From Gaiellasilicea sp963850995 (GTDB taxonomy: Bacteria; Actinomycetota; Thermoleophilia; Gaiellales; Gaiellaceae), in contig CAWKNQ010000014.1 in the NCBI GenBank assembly GCA_963850995.1, positions 124,001 to 188,000 of the forward strand: a stretch of DNA of 64,000 nt, in the 5' to 3' direction. The translations under genes were made by a program, and so were the position numbers. This document shows, piece by piece, positions 32,798-40,701 of this stretch. How positions within the stretch are numbered: position 1 is the stretch's first letter; the number at the start of each line of letters is the position of its first letter. The notes under the pieces are model-generated. The model was not told the DNA's origin, ran no database searches, and saw only the letters and a program-made list of their open reading frames with translations.

Positions 32798-33511
32798 ATG
32801 GCCAGGAAAGACCACGTACCCAACCCGCCGAAACGGTCGCAGGGACCGCAGCGCCGCGCCACGGTCGCGAGCGCCGCGGACGCCGAGCGGCGTCGCCGGA
32901 CGATCATCCTGTTTGCCGGTTCGGCCCTCGCAGTGGCCGCCGCTGTGGTGGCGATCGTCTTCCTCACCGGCGGCGGCGGCGGAGGCGGGGACGAGCGGGC
33001 CGCGCTCGAGGACGCCGACTGCACGCTCCAGAGCTTCCCGGCCCAGGAGAACGCGGCGGACCACTCGGACGTGCCGACGCTCGAGACGAAGCCGAACTGG
33101 AACTCCTCGCCGCCCACGAGCGGGCCGCACTACGGGCAGACCGCAGTCTGGGGCTCCTACGACGAGGAGGTCCCGCTCGTGCAGTCGACACACAACCTCG
33201 AGCACGGCGGCGTCGTCATCCACTACGGCCCCGACGTCCCCGAGGCCGAGGTCGCGGCGCTCAAGGACTGGTACGCCAACCTCGACGAGCCCAACGGCCT
33301 GATCATCTCGCCGCTCTCGACGAACGCGGCGAAGCTCACGCTCTCCGCCTGGACGGCGCCCGAGGCGCTCTCCGGCTCGAGCGAGGGCGAGCGCGGCTGG
33401 CTCGCGACCTGCTCGGGCTTCGACGAGGACGCGTTCGAGGCCTTCATCGAGGAGCACCGCTACAAGGGGCCGGAACGGCTCGACCCCTCGCTCTTAGCCC
33501 CCGGCAACTAA
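32798..33511 (+). CDS. DUF3105 membrane-anchored extracytoplasmic protein
   Basis: A 237-residue protein with a basic cytosolic N-terminus, a single membrane span (residues 36-57), a Gly/acidic linker, and an outside domain with NWNSSPPTSGPHYGQTAVWGSY and THNLEHGGVVIHYGPD, the DUF3105 signature with conserved His residues. The function of this actinobacterial family is unknown; the PPTSGPHY and HNLEHGG motifs suggest metal or small-ligand binding. The ATG at 32798 lies about 75 bp from the divergent rmuC start. Confidence 0.82.
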   Translation: MARKDHVPNPPKRSQGPQRRATVASAADAERRRRTIILFAGSALAVAAAVVAIVFLTGGGGGGGDERAALEDADCTLQSFPAQENAADHSDVPTLETKPNWNSSPPTSGPHYGQTAVWGSYDEEVPLVQSTHNLEHGGVVIHYGPDVPEAEVAALKDWYANLDEPNGLIISPLSTNAAKLTLSAWTAPEALSGSSEGERGWLATCSGFDEDAFEAFIEEHRYKGPERLDPSLLAPGN

Positions 33512-33521
33512 CGGCGGCCGC

Positions 33522-33605
33522 GCCGGGGTGGCGGAACTGGTAGACGCAGCCGACTTAAAATCGGCCGGCCTCGCGGCCGTGCGGGTTCGACTCCCGCCCC
33601 CGGTA
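33522..33605 (+). tRNA. tRNA-Leu (anticodon TAA)
   Basis: An 84-nt class II tRNA. Acceptor GCCGGGG pairs with CCCCGGT (first pair G-T), discriminator A. The anticodon arm GCCGA-CTTAAAA-TCGGC has TAA at 33556-33558. The long variable arm is GGCC-tcgc-GGCC and the T arm GCGGG-TTCGACT-CCCGC. CCA is not encoded. It reads UUA, the rarest leucine codon in DNA of this composition. Confidence 0.95.
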
Positions 33606-33652
33606 CTCAAACAGCGGTTCGACGAGCGCTGCCTCGATCCATAATGAGGCTC

Positions 33653-34069
33653 ATGAACCGCGTCCGCGACGCCATGGTCGCCGATCCGCCCATGCTCGTG
33701 GGCGGCGCCAGCGCGCAGGAGGCCGGCGAGGCGCTCAGCCGCCCTGAGGTGCGGGCGGTCTTCGTCTGCGAAGACGACGGCAGGTTGCTCGGCGTCGTCA
33801 CGAGAAAGACGCTCGTCCGCGAGATCGTCGCGGCGGGCCGCGACCCGCGCGCGACCGCGCTGCGCGAGATCGTCGAGGTGCCGTTGAACACGGTCGACTC
33901 CGAGCTCCCGCTGGACGAGGCGTTCCGCTTCCTCGAGGAGCACGACCTCAAGCGCGTCCCCGTGCTCGAGGACGGCAGGCTCGTCGGCGTGCTCTCGCGC
34001 GCGGTGCTGCAGCGTCGGCTCGCGGAGGACGAGCCGCCCCTCGAGCAGGTCGAGCCGGTCGAGCTCTAG
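33653..34069 (+). CDS. CBS domain pair protein
   Basis: About 138 residues, two CBS motifs: VRDAMVADPPMLVGGASAQEAGEAL...VFVCEDDGRLLGVVTRKTLVREIV, and TVDSELPLDEAFRFLEEHDLKRVPVLEDGRLVGVLSRAVLQ. CBS pairs bind adenine nucleotides and act as energy or ligand sensors; no catalytic domain is attached. CATAAT (33640-33645) fits a -10 that would make the ATG at 33653 leaderless; the in-frame ATG at 33644 overlaps that hexamer and is less likely. Convergent with the phosphatase gene at 34157. Confidence 0.88.
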   Translation: MNRVRDAMVADPPMLVGGASAQEAGEALSRPEVRAVFVCEDDGRLLGVVTRKTLVREIVAAGRDPRATALREIVEVPLNTVDSELPLDEAFRFLEEHDLKRVPVLEDGRLVGVLSRAVLQRRLAEDEPPLEQVEPVEL

Positions 34070-34156
34070 TCGCGCTGCGGCCGCTCGGCTTCCTGGGCGC
34101 GCTTGCGGCGGCGCTCCTCCTCCCTCCGCACGATGTACGCGAGGTGTCCATCTCGG

Positions 34157-35074
34157 TCAGCAGCAGGTGTAAGCGCCGGGAGGCGCGGCCCCCTCCTCGG
34201 GCTCGGGCAGCTCGGCCGCGGCGAGCGCGGCCCCGTGCAGGATGTCGCGCTCGCTGGCCCTTATCCCGTCGAGGCCGTAGGAGCAGAGCACTTCGGTGAG
34301 GATCGCGCCGCCGGCGACGATCACCGGCGCCCGGCCCGGCTCGACGATCTGCTCCCGCTGCTCGAGCGTCAGCCCCGCGAGACGGGCTGTCTGCGCCTCC
34401 ACCGCCGCAGCCGAGACGACGTGGCCGTGGATCCGCTCCGCGTCGTACGCCGCGAGCCCGAGGTCGAGCGCCGCGATCGTCGTCACCGTGCCCGCGACGC
34501 CGACGGCAGCGACGGGCTGCGCCGCGGGCAGGAGGGTGCGTACGTGCTCCCTGATCGCGGCGACGTCCTCGCCGAAGCGCTCGGTCATGCGCACGCAGCC
34601 GACGTCGAGGCTGGCGCGAAGACTGCCGTCCACGACCTGGAGCTCCGTCGAGCCGCCGCCGACGTCGACGACGAGCGTGCCCGGCTCGACCGCCCCGACG
34701 CCGCGCAGCGTCAGCTCCGCCTCCTCGTCGCCGGTGAGCAGACGGGTCGTGAAGCCGTAGCTCCACTCGATCTCGCCGAGGAAGGCCTCGCCGTTCTCTG
34801 CGTCCCGCACCGCGCTCGTGCCGATGCACAGCGTGCGCGTCGCGCCGAGCGACTCCAGCTCGCGCCGGTAGTCGGAGAGCACATTGCGGACGCGCGCGAT
34901 CGGCAGCGGGAGCAGCTTTCGCCGTGCGTCGACGCCCTCGCCGAGCCGCGTGATCGCCAGGCGCCTCACGACCTCGTCGACCGAGCCGTTGACGTCTGCG
35001 ACGAGGAGACGGGTCGAGTTCGTCCCCAGGTCGACGGCGGCGACTCTCCTCACGCCCCTGGCCGGCTTCGTCAC
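34157..35074 (-). CDS. Exopolyphosphatase / guanosine pentaphosphatase (Ppx/GppA)
   Basis: A 305-residue actin-like ATPase-fold phosphatase. Phosphate loop 1 is VAAVDLGTNSTRLLVADV, loop 2 is VVDVGGGSTELQVVDG, and CIGTSAVRDAEN and the Glu of RLLTGDEEAEL are conserved. It is the short actinobacterial form without the C-terminal HD domain. It degrades polyphosphate and/or pppGpp; which cannot be told. The C-terminus ends in two cysteines (YTCC). It overlaps the upstream coiled-coil gene by 4 bp. Confidence 0.92.
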   Translation of the reverse strand: MTKPARGVRRVAAVDLGTNSTRLLVADVNGSVDEVVRRLAITRLGEGVDARRKLLPLPIARVRNVLSDYRRELESLGATRTLCIGTSAVRDAENGEAFLGEIEWSYGFTTRLLTGDEEAELTLRGVGAVEPGTLVVDVGGGSTELQVVDGSLRASLDVGCVRMTERFGEDVAAIREHVRTLLPAAQPVAAVGVAGTVTTIAALDLGLAAYDAERIHGHVVSAAAVEAQTARLAGLTLEQREQIVEPGRAPVIVAGGAILTEVLCSYGLDGIRASERDILHGAALAAAELPEPEEGAAPPGAYTCC

Positions 35075-35388
35075 TTGCGCACGGCTGCCCGAGCGCGAAG
35101 GGCCGGGCCGATGGCCTCGTCGAGGGCGGCCGTGAGCACGGTCAACTCCGCCCGCGACCTCCGCAGGCGCGCAAGTGAGTCCTCCAGCCGCGCACCCCGC
35201 TGCTCGGCGAGCGAGAGGCGTCGCTCGATCTCGGCGGTCCCGGACTCGATCCGGGCGAGCCCGCTCGCGGCGCGGCGGCCGAGCTGCTTGAAGGCGCGGA
35301 ACGCCTCGACGCCGCGCAGCGTCACGAAGACCGCAGACGCGAGCACCGAAAGCACGGAAACGGCGAAGGCAAGCCAGAAGAGAGCCAC
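35071..35388 (-). CDS. Small membrane-anchored coiled-coil protein
   Basis: A 105-residue protein from GTG 35388: hydrophobic VALFWLAFAVSVLSVLASAVF, then a basic helical stretch and a coiled coil with Glu/Arg/Leu heptads to the end. The start is placed here because the frame upstream overlaps the tRNA-Met gene. It is coupled to ppx/gppA (ATGA-type overlap). It resembles small DUF948-like or septum-associated coiled-coil proteins only in overall design; no family is assigned. Confidence 0.6.
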   Translation of the reverse strand: MALFWLAFAVSVLSVLASAVFVTLRGVEAFRAFKQLGRRAASGLARIESGTAEIERRLSLAEQRGARLEDSLARLRRSRAELTVLTAALDEAIGPALRARAAVRK

Positions 35389-35430
35389 TGCGGCGATGCT
35401 AGCAACGCCGCATTCGCTCGAAACCTTCGC

Positions 35431-35436
35431 TACAAT
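35431..35436 (+). promoter_or_regulatory. Candidate -10 of the initiator tRNA gene
   Basis: TACAAT lies 11 bp upstream of the mature tRNA 5' end, a normal distance for a short leader. It is the best -10 match in the gap; the corresponding -35 is weak. Confidence 0.45.
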
Positions 35437-35447
35437 GATGGCCGCGA

Positions 35448-35521
35448 CGCGGGGTGGAGCAGTCAGGTAGCTCGCCGGGCTCATAACCCGGAGGTCGCAG
35501 GTTCAAATCCTGCCCCCGCTA
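35448..35521 (+). tRNA. Initiator tRNA-Met (anticodon CAT)
   Basis: A 74-nt tRNA with initiator hallmarks: the first acceptor pair is a C1-T72 mismatch (CGCGGGG against CCCCGCT, discriminator A), and the anticodon stem has three G-C pairs next to the loop (CCGGG-CTCATAA-CCCGG, anticodon CAT at 35482-35484). T arm GCAGG-TTCAAAT-CCTGC. CCA is not encoded. It is followed 3 nt later by a strong terminator and, 1.2 kb downstream, by a decayed copy of its 3' half. Confidence 0.95.
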
Positions 35522-35524
35522 TCG

Positions 35525-35550
35525 AAAAGCCCCGCTAACACGGGGCTTTT
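35525..35550 (+). terminator. Rho-independent terminator of tRNA-Met
   Basis: AAAAGCCCCG (35525-35534), a 6-nt loop, CGGGGCTTTT (35541-35550): ten perfect pairs with a T-tract in the right arm, directly behind the tRNA. Confidence 0.9.
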
Positions 35551-35552
35551 CT

Positions 35553-35997
35553 CGTTCCAGGCCGTCGATCATCGGGCTTTGCTAGACGGTAGGCCGTCGC
35601 AGGAAACCGCAGCTCGCGCCATTGTCCAGAGCCAGTCTGAATCGTGGCTCCACGCGCAACGACATCGGTGCAAGATCCGAACCAGTGCCAGGTGAACGTG
35701 TGCGTCCCCTAGCCCGCAGGGGAAGTTGTGCACCCATTGGCGGGTCGAGCCATTGGTGCTCGGTCAGCGCCGCGCTGCGCAAACACGCTGTGCGCGAGAA
35801 GTGGGTCTCGAGACTGAAGGCCGGGAGCGTCTTCGGAGAGCCCGGGCCGCAGACCGAGCTCTCCACCTGAAGGGTCGACTTCCCTCTTCTCGCCCGCGAG
35901 GACACGATTGGGTCTATTCGTGGAGATCCGCGCCGCGCCGAGCAATTACGGCGTACGATCCAGCCGTCGAGGTGGCTCTGCGGAGGGGTCGAGACCA
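35553..35997. other. Gene-free stretch (445 bp)
   Basis: No supported gene. Open frames on both strands here lack domains, have odd composition and conflict with each other. Composition is slightly less GC-biased than the flanks. It forms the left part of the segment between the intact tRNA-Met and its decayed partial copy, so it may be leftover DNA of an integrated element. A TACGAT hexamer about 45 bp before 35998 could serve the small gene there. Confidence 0.5.
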
Positions 35998-36150
35998 ATG
36001 CGGCTGGTCTGCACCGACCGCGGCGAGACGAGCGAGGACGGGGAAGGGTGGAAGGCTGAGCTTGGCGTCGACCTGCTCGAGGAGGTGGAGCCGGACGAGG
36101 TCGCGGTTTTCTGCCCGGAGTGCTGGTCGCGTGAGTTCAGCGACGCGTGA
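35998..36150 (+). CDS. Very small zinc-ribbon-like protein
   Basis: A 50-residue protein MRLVCTDRGETSEDGEG...VAVFCPECWSREF: one Cys near the N-terminus and a CPEC pair at the C-terminus, with an acidic middle. Short proteins of this layout are scattered in Actinobacteria; they likely bind zinc, and their role is unknown. Here the N-terminal partner is CTDR, not CxxC, so one ligand may be lost. The ATG at 35998 is preferred over an in-frame upstream start without similarity. Confidence 0.6.
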   Translation: MRLVCTDRGETSEDGEGWKAELGVDLLEEVEPDEVAVFCPECWSREFSDA

Positions 36151-36200
36151 CCGGGGGACGAAGGTTGACGCCTTCGCTCCTCTTCTGGGAGGGTGGTCGG

Positions 36201-36494
36201 GTGCATTGTTCGGTCTGGCGTTTCGTCGGGGATCCGGACGACCTGGAAGCGCGCTACCTGGCGGCGCTGGCCGAGGTTCCGGAGTCGAACCACGTGCTCC
36301 ACGCAGCCGCCAAAACACCTGACGGGCTGCTTATCTTCGATACGTGCCCTTCCGAGGAGGTGTACCGCGCATTCTTCGCGGAAGGCGGCCCCGCGAGTGC
36401 CTTGTTTGAGAAGCACGGCCTCGTGCCGACGACGCGTGAGGATTATCCGGTGATCCGCGCCTTCGGCGCACAGTCGCGGCTGGATGACCCGTGA
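36201..36494 (+). CDS. Hypothetical protein, possible dimeric alpha/beta barrel
   Basis: About 97 residues from GTG 36201 (VHCSVWRFVGDPDDLEARYLAALAEVP...). The pattern beta strand - charged helix - HVLHAAAKTPDGLLIFDTCPSEEVYRAFF recalls the ferredoxin-like fold of monooxygenase-type ABM proteins, in which a strand reports intensity or cargo, but no active residues are recognised. An in-frame GTG at 36147 overlaps the previous stop and is also possible. It lies inside the putative integration scar. Confidence 0.55.
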   Translation: MHCSVWRFVGDPDDLEARYLAALAEVPESNHVLHAAAKTPDGLLIFDTCPSEEVYRAFFAEGGPASALFEKHGLVPTTREDYPVIRAFGAQSRLDDP

Positions 36495-36710
36495 CCGCGT
36501 CCGCCCGAAAAGTCACACCCACCCTGGCGCGGAGCGTTTGCTACCCGTTTTGCTACCCACCTGGGGTGATTTGAGGTGGTCGAGCAGCACGTGAAACGGC
36601 TTGGGAATGCGGAATCGGCCTCCTGACCTCCCGCGAACGGGCTCATACACCGGAGGTCGCAGCAGCAGGCGGAAGGTCAGGGGATTTCGTCAGATCTCGC
36701 CTCCGCTATG
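36495..36710 (+). other. Putative attachment-site remnant with decayed tRNA-Met 3' copy
   Basis: Two direct repeats TTTGCTACCC (36537-36546 and 36549-36558, 12-bp period) resemble arm-type binding sites of tyrosine recombinases. At 36638-36662 a 25-bp sequence starting CGGGCTCATA matches the intact tRNA-Met (35476-35500) at 23 of 25 positions. After a 40-bp interruption, CCGCTAT (36703-36709) matches the tRNA 3' end plus the next base. This is what an att site leaves after integration at a tRNA and later decay. No integrase gene remains. Confidence 0.55.
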
Positions 36711-36717
36711 AACGGAG

Positions 36718-36749
36718 CCCCTGACGCATCATGTGGCGTCGGGGGTTTT
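36718..36749 (+). terminator. Rho-independent terminator
   Basis: CCCCTGACGC (36718-36727), loop of 8, GCGTCGGGGG (36736-36745) then TTTT: ten pairs including one T-G wobble. It lies directly behind the decayed tRNA fragment, as the intact tRNA-Met is also followed by a terminator. Confidence 0.8.
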
Positions 36750-36808
36750 CGCTTTCCGGAGACGAGCTCAGCCGGCGCGAGGCGGCCGATGCCTAACAAC
36801 TGGCGCGG

Positions 36809-37342
36809 TCAAGACGCCGGGAGATAGGTGAGAAGGACCACTCCGGAGTCGAACCGCTTCACGTCGTCGAGCTCCATCCGGACGGTGCCCCTGTCGCCGA
36901 GCACGTGCACGTTTCCCTTGCCCCAGACGAGCGGGTTCAGGTAGACCTCGTACTCGTCGATCAGGCCCTTCTCGGCGAGGGCGTACGCGAACTCGCCGCT
37001 CCCGTGCATGAACAGGTCACCGTCGACCTCGTCCTTCAGCTTCGGGATCGCGTCCTCGAGGCGCCCCTCGAGTAGGGTCGCGTTCCACTCGAGATCTCCG
37101 GACAGGGTGTTGGACCCGACGTACTTCCGCATCGGGTTGACCATGTCCGCCCATTTGCCCGACGCGCTCGGCCAATATCCCGCCAGCCCCTCGTAGGTCT
37201 TGCGGCCCAGCACCAGTCCGCTGGATCTCGCCTGACGCTCGAACGAGTAGTCGCCGTGGTCTCCGTCCGCCTGCACCCACTCGCCGACCGGGTCTACGAC
37301 GCCGTCGACGGTGGCCTGCGTGGTCGCGATCAGCTTTCCCAT
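36809..37342 (-). CDS. Dihydrofolate-reductase-like protein (RibD C-terminal domain)
   Basis: A 177-residue stand-alone RibD_C/DHFR-fold protein: MGKLIATTQATVDGVVDP at the N-terminus, LVLGRKTYEGLAGYWP (NADPH-binding segment), DLFMHGSGEFAYALAEKGLIDEY and the closing DDVKRFDSGVVLLTYLP. Such genes are multiplied in Actinobacteria as reductases of unknown substrate. Good ribosome-binding site GGAG just upstream on the minus strand. Followed on the other side by a 260-bp gap without recognisable features. Confidence 0.88.
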   Translation of the reverse strand: MGKLIATTQATVDGVVDPVGEWVQADGDHGDYSFERQARSSGLVLGRKTYEGLAGYWPSASGKWADMVNPMRKYVGSNTLSGDLEWNATLLEGRLEDAIPKLKDEVDGDLFMHGSGEFAYALAEKGLIDEYEVYLNPLVWGKGNVHVLGDRGTVRMELDDVKRFDSGVVLLTYLPAS

Positions 37343-37602
37343 CTCGATTCTCCTTTGGTCACGGGCGCTCGCTATGAGTCGCGTCTACCCATGAGACGAA
37401 CGGGTAAGCGCGGATTCATCGGAGTAGCCGAGCCCGGTTGTGTACGGCCAGCCCTCCACCGCCGTGAGGAGGACGAGTCGTTTGGGAGGCGGACGGGAGG
37501 CGCTTTTTCGTTCATGGCCAATCAACCAGCCGGTGCCGCTCGCCTGCGCCCGGGAGCTGGATTCGGGAGGCCGTCGTCAGACTCGGGTAGCCTCGCCAAG
37601 CC

Positions 37603-39075
37603 TTGAACGACGCCCCTGAGGACGCAGCCATGTCGTCGCACCTGCCGCCGATCGATGACGAGATCCCTGTCGCTGACGGCGATCTTGAATCTCTCCGTCT
37701 GCCACGCGGACAACTCGGCGGTTTCACGCGGCGCAAGGCTCCGGCCGCGGGGCTCCGGCCAACCGTTCGCTTCGCGATCGCATCCGCGCTGACCATTGCC
37801 TGGGTTGCGTTCAGCATCTGGGTCTCGGATAGCTGGAGAGATGAACTTGAGCTCGCGATCGGCCCGGTCATGGGCTGGGTGATTCCGATCTTCCTCGCCT
37901 ACATCCCGGGCCTCGTGATCGGGTTCATGATCTTCACGCTCCTGATCACGCGATACCAGGAACTCCCGCTTGGGCCTCCCGGGGGCGACTGGCCCGAGGG
38001 AGAGTGGCCGTCAGTGACGATCCTGGTGGCGGCATGGAACGAAAGCGAGTCGATCGTCCGCACGCTCGATCACATTGCCGACCTCACATACGCAGGTCGG
38101 GTGGAGGTCGTTGTCGCAGACAACAACTCGACGGACGACACCGCGCTGCTCGCGGACGCCGCGGGTGCTCGGCTCGGGCTCCGCTACCGACGTGTTTTCG
38201 AAGCGACGCAGGGCAAGCACCACGCGCTGAACGCAAGCCTCGCGACCGTGACGACGCCGATCGTCGTAACGGTCGATGCCGACACCCATCTGCAGCCGCA
38301 GTCACTCACGCGGCTCGTGGTTCGTCTCACGAGCGCACCGCAGGGCCAGCACGTCTGCGCGTGCGCTGCCGCACTCGTCGCTAAGAACCCACTGGCGACC
38401 TTCGTCACCCGGATGCAGCAATGGGACTACCGGCTTGGGATCAACGGCGTCAAGCGAATGCAGGCGGCGTACAACACCGCGCTCGTCGCTCAGGGAGCGT
38501 TCTCCGCCTACTGGACCGGCGACCTGCGGGCCGTCGGCGGTTGGCCGGATGCGATCGGTGAAGACATCGTGCTCACCTGGACAATGCTGGGTTCTCGAGG
38601 GCTTGTGCAATACGAGCCGGTCGCACTCGGCTTCACAGTCGTCCCCGAGCGACTCGGTGCCCTCATGAGCCAGCGCTCTCGCTGGGGACGTGGGATGCTG
38701 GAAGGACTTCGGACGCATCCACCTCCGAGACAGCCCCGCGTCCTCGCGAAGCTCGTCGCCGGGATCGACTACCTCGTTCCTTTCCTTGACATCGGGGTCA
38801 TCTTCTTTTGGGTCCCCGGCGTCATCCTCTTCCTCTTCGGCTACCCGTTGATCTTCGGCTGGTGGTCGATGCTCCTCATTCCGATCACGCTTCTGGTCTT
38901 CGGCTTCCTGCAGCGCTGGCAAGCGCGCCACGTCTTTCGCACTCTCGACATCCACCCGCAATCCGACAAGCGCGGCTTCCTCGGCTACCTGTTCGCGTAC
39001 CAGGTGCTGACTTCCGCAGCCGCACTACGCGGCTATGGCCAGTACATCGTGGGGTCGGGTCGCCGCTGGAAGTAG
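37603..39075 (+). CDS. Membrane glycosyltransferase, family 2 (polysaccharide synthase type)
   Basis: A 490-residue processive-type GT2. Two N-terminal spans (56-75, 85-115) precede the catalytic domain with VTILVAAWNESESI, VVADNNSTDD, VTVDADTHLQP (DxD), GEDIVLTW and QRSRWGRGM (the QxxRW motif of processive enzymes such as PgaC, hyaluronan or cellulose synthase). Four C-terminal hydrophobic segments follow. It likely polymerises a surface polysaccharide. No deacetylase or partner gene is adjacent. Start TTG 37603; ATG 37630 is also possible. Confidence 0.88.
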   Translation: MNDAPEDAAMSSHLPPIDDEIPVADGDLESLRLPRGQLGGFTRRKAPAAGLRPTVRFAIASALTIAWVAFSIWVSDSWRDELELAIGPVMGWVIPIFLAYIPGLVIGFMIFTLLITRYQELPLGPPGGDWPEGEWPSVTILVAAWNESESIVRTLDHIADLTYAGRVEVVVADNNSTDDTALLADAAGARLGLRYRRVFEATQGKHHALNASLATVTTPIVVTVDADTHLQPQSLTRLVVRLTSAPQGQHVCACAAALVAKNPLATFVTRMQQWDYRLGINGVKRMQAAYNTALVAQGAFSAYWTGDLRAVGGWPDAIGEDIVLTWTMLGSRGLVQYEPVALGFTVVPERLGALMSQRSRWGRGMLEGLRTHPPPRQPRVLAKLVAGIDYLVPFLDIGVIFFWVPGVILFLFGYPLIFGWWSMLLIPITLLVFGFLQRWQARHVFRTLDIHPQSDKRGFLGYLFAYQVLTSAAALRGYGQYIVGSGRRWK

Positions 39076-39187
39076 CAACGCGTCGAGACGTTCGCCGCCT
39101 GAGCTCGCCCTAGCCCTCGGGTCGCGGACTTCTCGATCCGGACGTCGCGGCGCCGTAGATGCGGTTGCTTTCAGCCCCTTCTCCGGC

Positions 39188-40171
39188 TCAGCGGTCGATC
39201 ATCTGCTGCTGGGCCTCCGCGTAGCGGGCGCCCTCCGGAGTGATCTGCGCAGTAGCGGTCTCGATCTCCTGCAGGTCGTCGTCTGAGAGGTCGATGTCGG
39301 CTGCGGCGATGTTCTCCTCGAGGCGGTGCAGCTTCGTGGTGCCGGGAATCGGGACGATCCACGGCTTCTGGGCGAGGACCCAGGCGAGCGCGATCTGCGC
39401 GGGCGTCGCGCCCTTCCGCTCCGCGATGCGCTCGAGCAGCTCGACAAACGCCCTGTTCACCTTGCGCGCATCTGCGTCGAAGCGCGGAACCGTGTTGCGG
39501 AAGTCGGAGCTCTCGAACGTCGTGGCTTCGTCGATCTTCCCGGTCAAGAAGCCCTTGCCGAGCGGGCTGAAGGGCACGAAGCCGATCCCGAGCTCCTCGA
39601 GCGTGGGCAGGATCTCCGCCTCCGGCTCGCGCCACCAGAGCGAGTACTCGCTCTGGAGGGCAGCAACGGGCTGAACGGCGTGGGCGCGGCGGATCGTCTG
39701 CACGCCCGCCTCCGAAAGACCGAAGTGCCGCACCTTCCCTGCGGCGATCAACTCCTTGACGGTGCCGGCGACGTCCTCGATCGGGACGTTCCGGTCGACG
39801 CGGTGCTGGTAGAGCAGGTCGATCGTGTCCGTCCTCAGCCGCTTGAGCGAGTCCTCGACGCTGCGCTTGATCGTCTCCGGGTGACTGTCGGGGCCGCTGC
39901 GGCTCGGCCCGAGGTCGAATCCGAACTTCGTGGCGATCACGACCTGATCGCGGACGGGCTCGAGCGCCTCACCGACGAGATCCTCGTTCGTGAACGGCCC
40001 GTACACCTGCGCGGTGTCGAAGAAGGTGACGCCGCGTTCGACGGCCGCCCGGATCAGCGCGATCATCTCCTGCCGGTCGGGAAACGGCGGATAGCTCTGG
40101 CTCATGCCCATGCAGCCGAGCCCGAGCACCGACACTTCCAGCTCGTTGCCTCCAAGCGTGCGCTTCTCCAT
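39188..40171 (-). CDS. Aldo/keto reductase
   Basis: A 327-residue TIM-barrel NADPH oxidoreductase of the YajO/AKR13-like group: VLGLGCMGMSQSY, FFDTAQVYGPFTNEDLVGEAL with the catalytic Tyr, ATKFGF with Lys, and LYQHRVDRNVPIEDV with His; cofactor loop IPGTTKLHRLEENI. The ATG at 40171 follows a strong AAAGGAGGAA. It reduces aldehydes or ketones; substrate unknown. About 110 bp from the glycosyltransferase end (convergent). Confidence 0.93.
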   Translation of the reverse strand: MEKRTLGGNELEVSVLGLGCMGMSQSYPPFPDRQEMIALIRAAVERGVTFFDTAQVYGPFTNEDLVGEALEPVRDQVVIATKFGFDLGPSRSGPDSHPETIKRSVEDSLKRLRTDTIDLLYQHRVDRNVPIEDVAGTVKELIAAGKVRHFGLSEAGVQTIRRAHAVQPVAALQSEYSLWWREPEAEILPTLEELGIGFVPFSPLGKGFLTGKIDEATTFESSDFRNTVPRFDADARKVNRAFVELLERIAERKGATPAQIALAWVLAQKPWIVPIPGTTKLHRLEENIAAADIDLSDDDLQEIETATAQITPEGARYAEAQQQMIDR

Positions 40172-40257
40172 CGTTCCTCCTTTCGTTGCTCGGCGAGTCC
40201 TGCGAGCCACAGGAGGCCACTAGGAACGCCGGCGAGACCGCAGCCCGACCGATTGAA

Positions 40258-40683
40258 TTACGACTCGGCCTGCGCGCCGCGGCTTTCGGCCGCGCGGACC
40301 CGCTGGGCCAGTGCTTCCAGGAGAGGCCACGCCACCTCGGGGTGGCTCTCGATCAGAGGGCGGAAGCTCCACACGGGCAGCTGGTAGCCGTGCACTTCGG
40401 TGTCCGCCGTGACAGTCGCGCTCCGCGCGGACCTGTCGATCAGCGCCATCTCGCCGAAGGCGTCGCCGGCGCCGAGCTTTCCGACCTCGTTGCCGTGGAC
40501 GGTGACCGTGACACTTCCCGTCTCGATGACGATCAGGGTCCGACCGGACCCACCCTCCTCGGCGAGTGTCTCTCCGGCGGCGTATGTCCGCTCCATGAAC
40601 TCAGCGGCAGGTGCTCGAGAAAGCGGTCGTCGGCCTCCGCGAAGAGCGGGACAGCGGATCAGCTCGAGACTCGGTTTCGCCAC
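40258..40683 (-). CDS. Cyclic-nucleotide-binding domain protein, locally frame-shifted
   Basis: A 141-residue single cNMP-binding (CAP-family beta-barrel) protein. The core is clear: ERTYAAGETLAEEGG, GSVTVTVHG, GAGDAFGEMALIDRSARSATVTADTEV (phosphate-binding cassette) and RPLIESHPEVAWPLLEAL. Residues 11-26 read CPALRGGRRPLSRAPA, but the neighbouring frame of the same bases reads VPLFAEADDRFLEHL, exactly what the family has (compare IPLFAGLKDDAL in the gene at 59652). Two small indels (near 40653 and 40611) that sum to three bases explain this. No DNA-binding domain. GTG start. Confidence 0.8.
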   Translation of the reverse strand: MAKPSLELIRCPALRGGRRPLSRAPAAEFMERTYAAGETLAEEGGSGRTLIVIETGSVTVTVHGNEVGKLGAGDAFGEMALIDRSARSATVTADTEVHGYQLPVWSFRPLIESHPEVAWPLLEALAQRVRAAESRGAQAES

Positions 40684-40701
40684 GGACGGATCCTAGATGG
40701 T

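Noticed and set aside
34070..34156. Short minus-strand frame ending in a very basic/acidic helix between the CBS and ppx genes
   Set aside because: No start codon gives more than about 21 residues; too short to support.
35582..35998. 138-codon minus-strand frame and an overlapping 82-codon plus-strand frame
   Set aside because: Mutually conflicting, without ribosome-binding sites, domains or coding-like third-position pattern.
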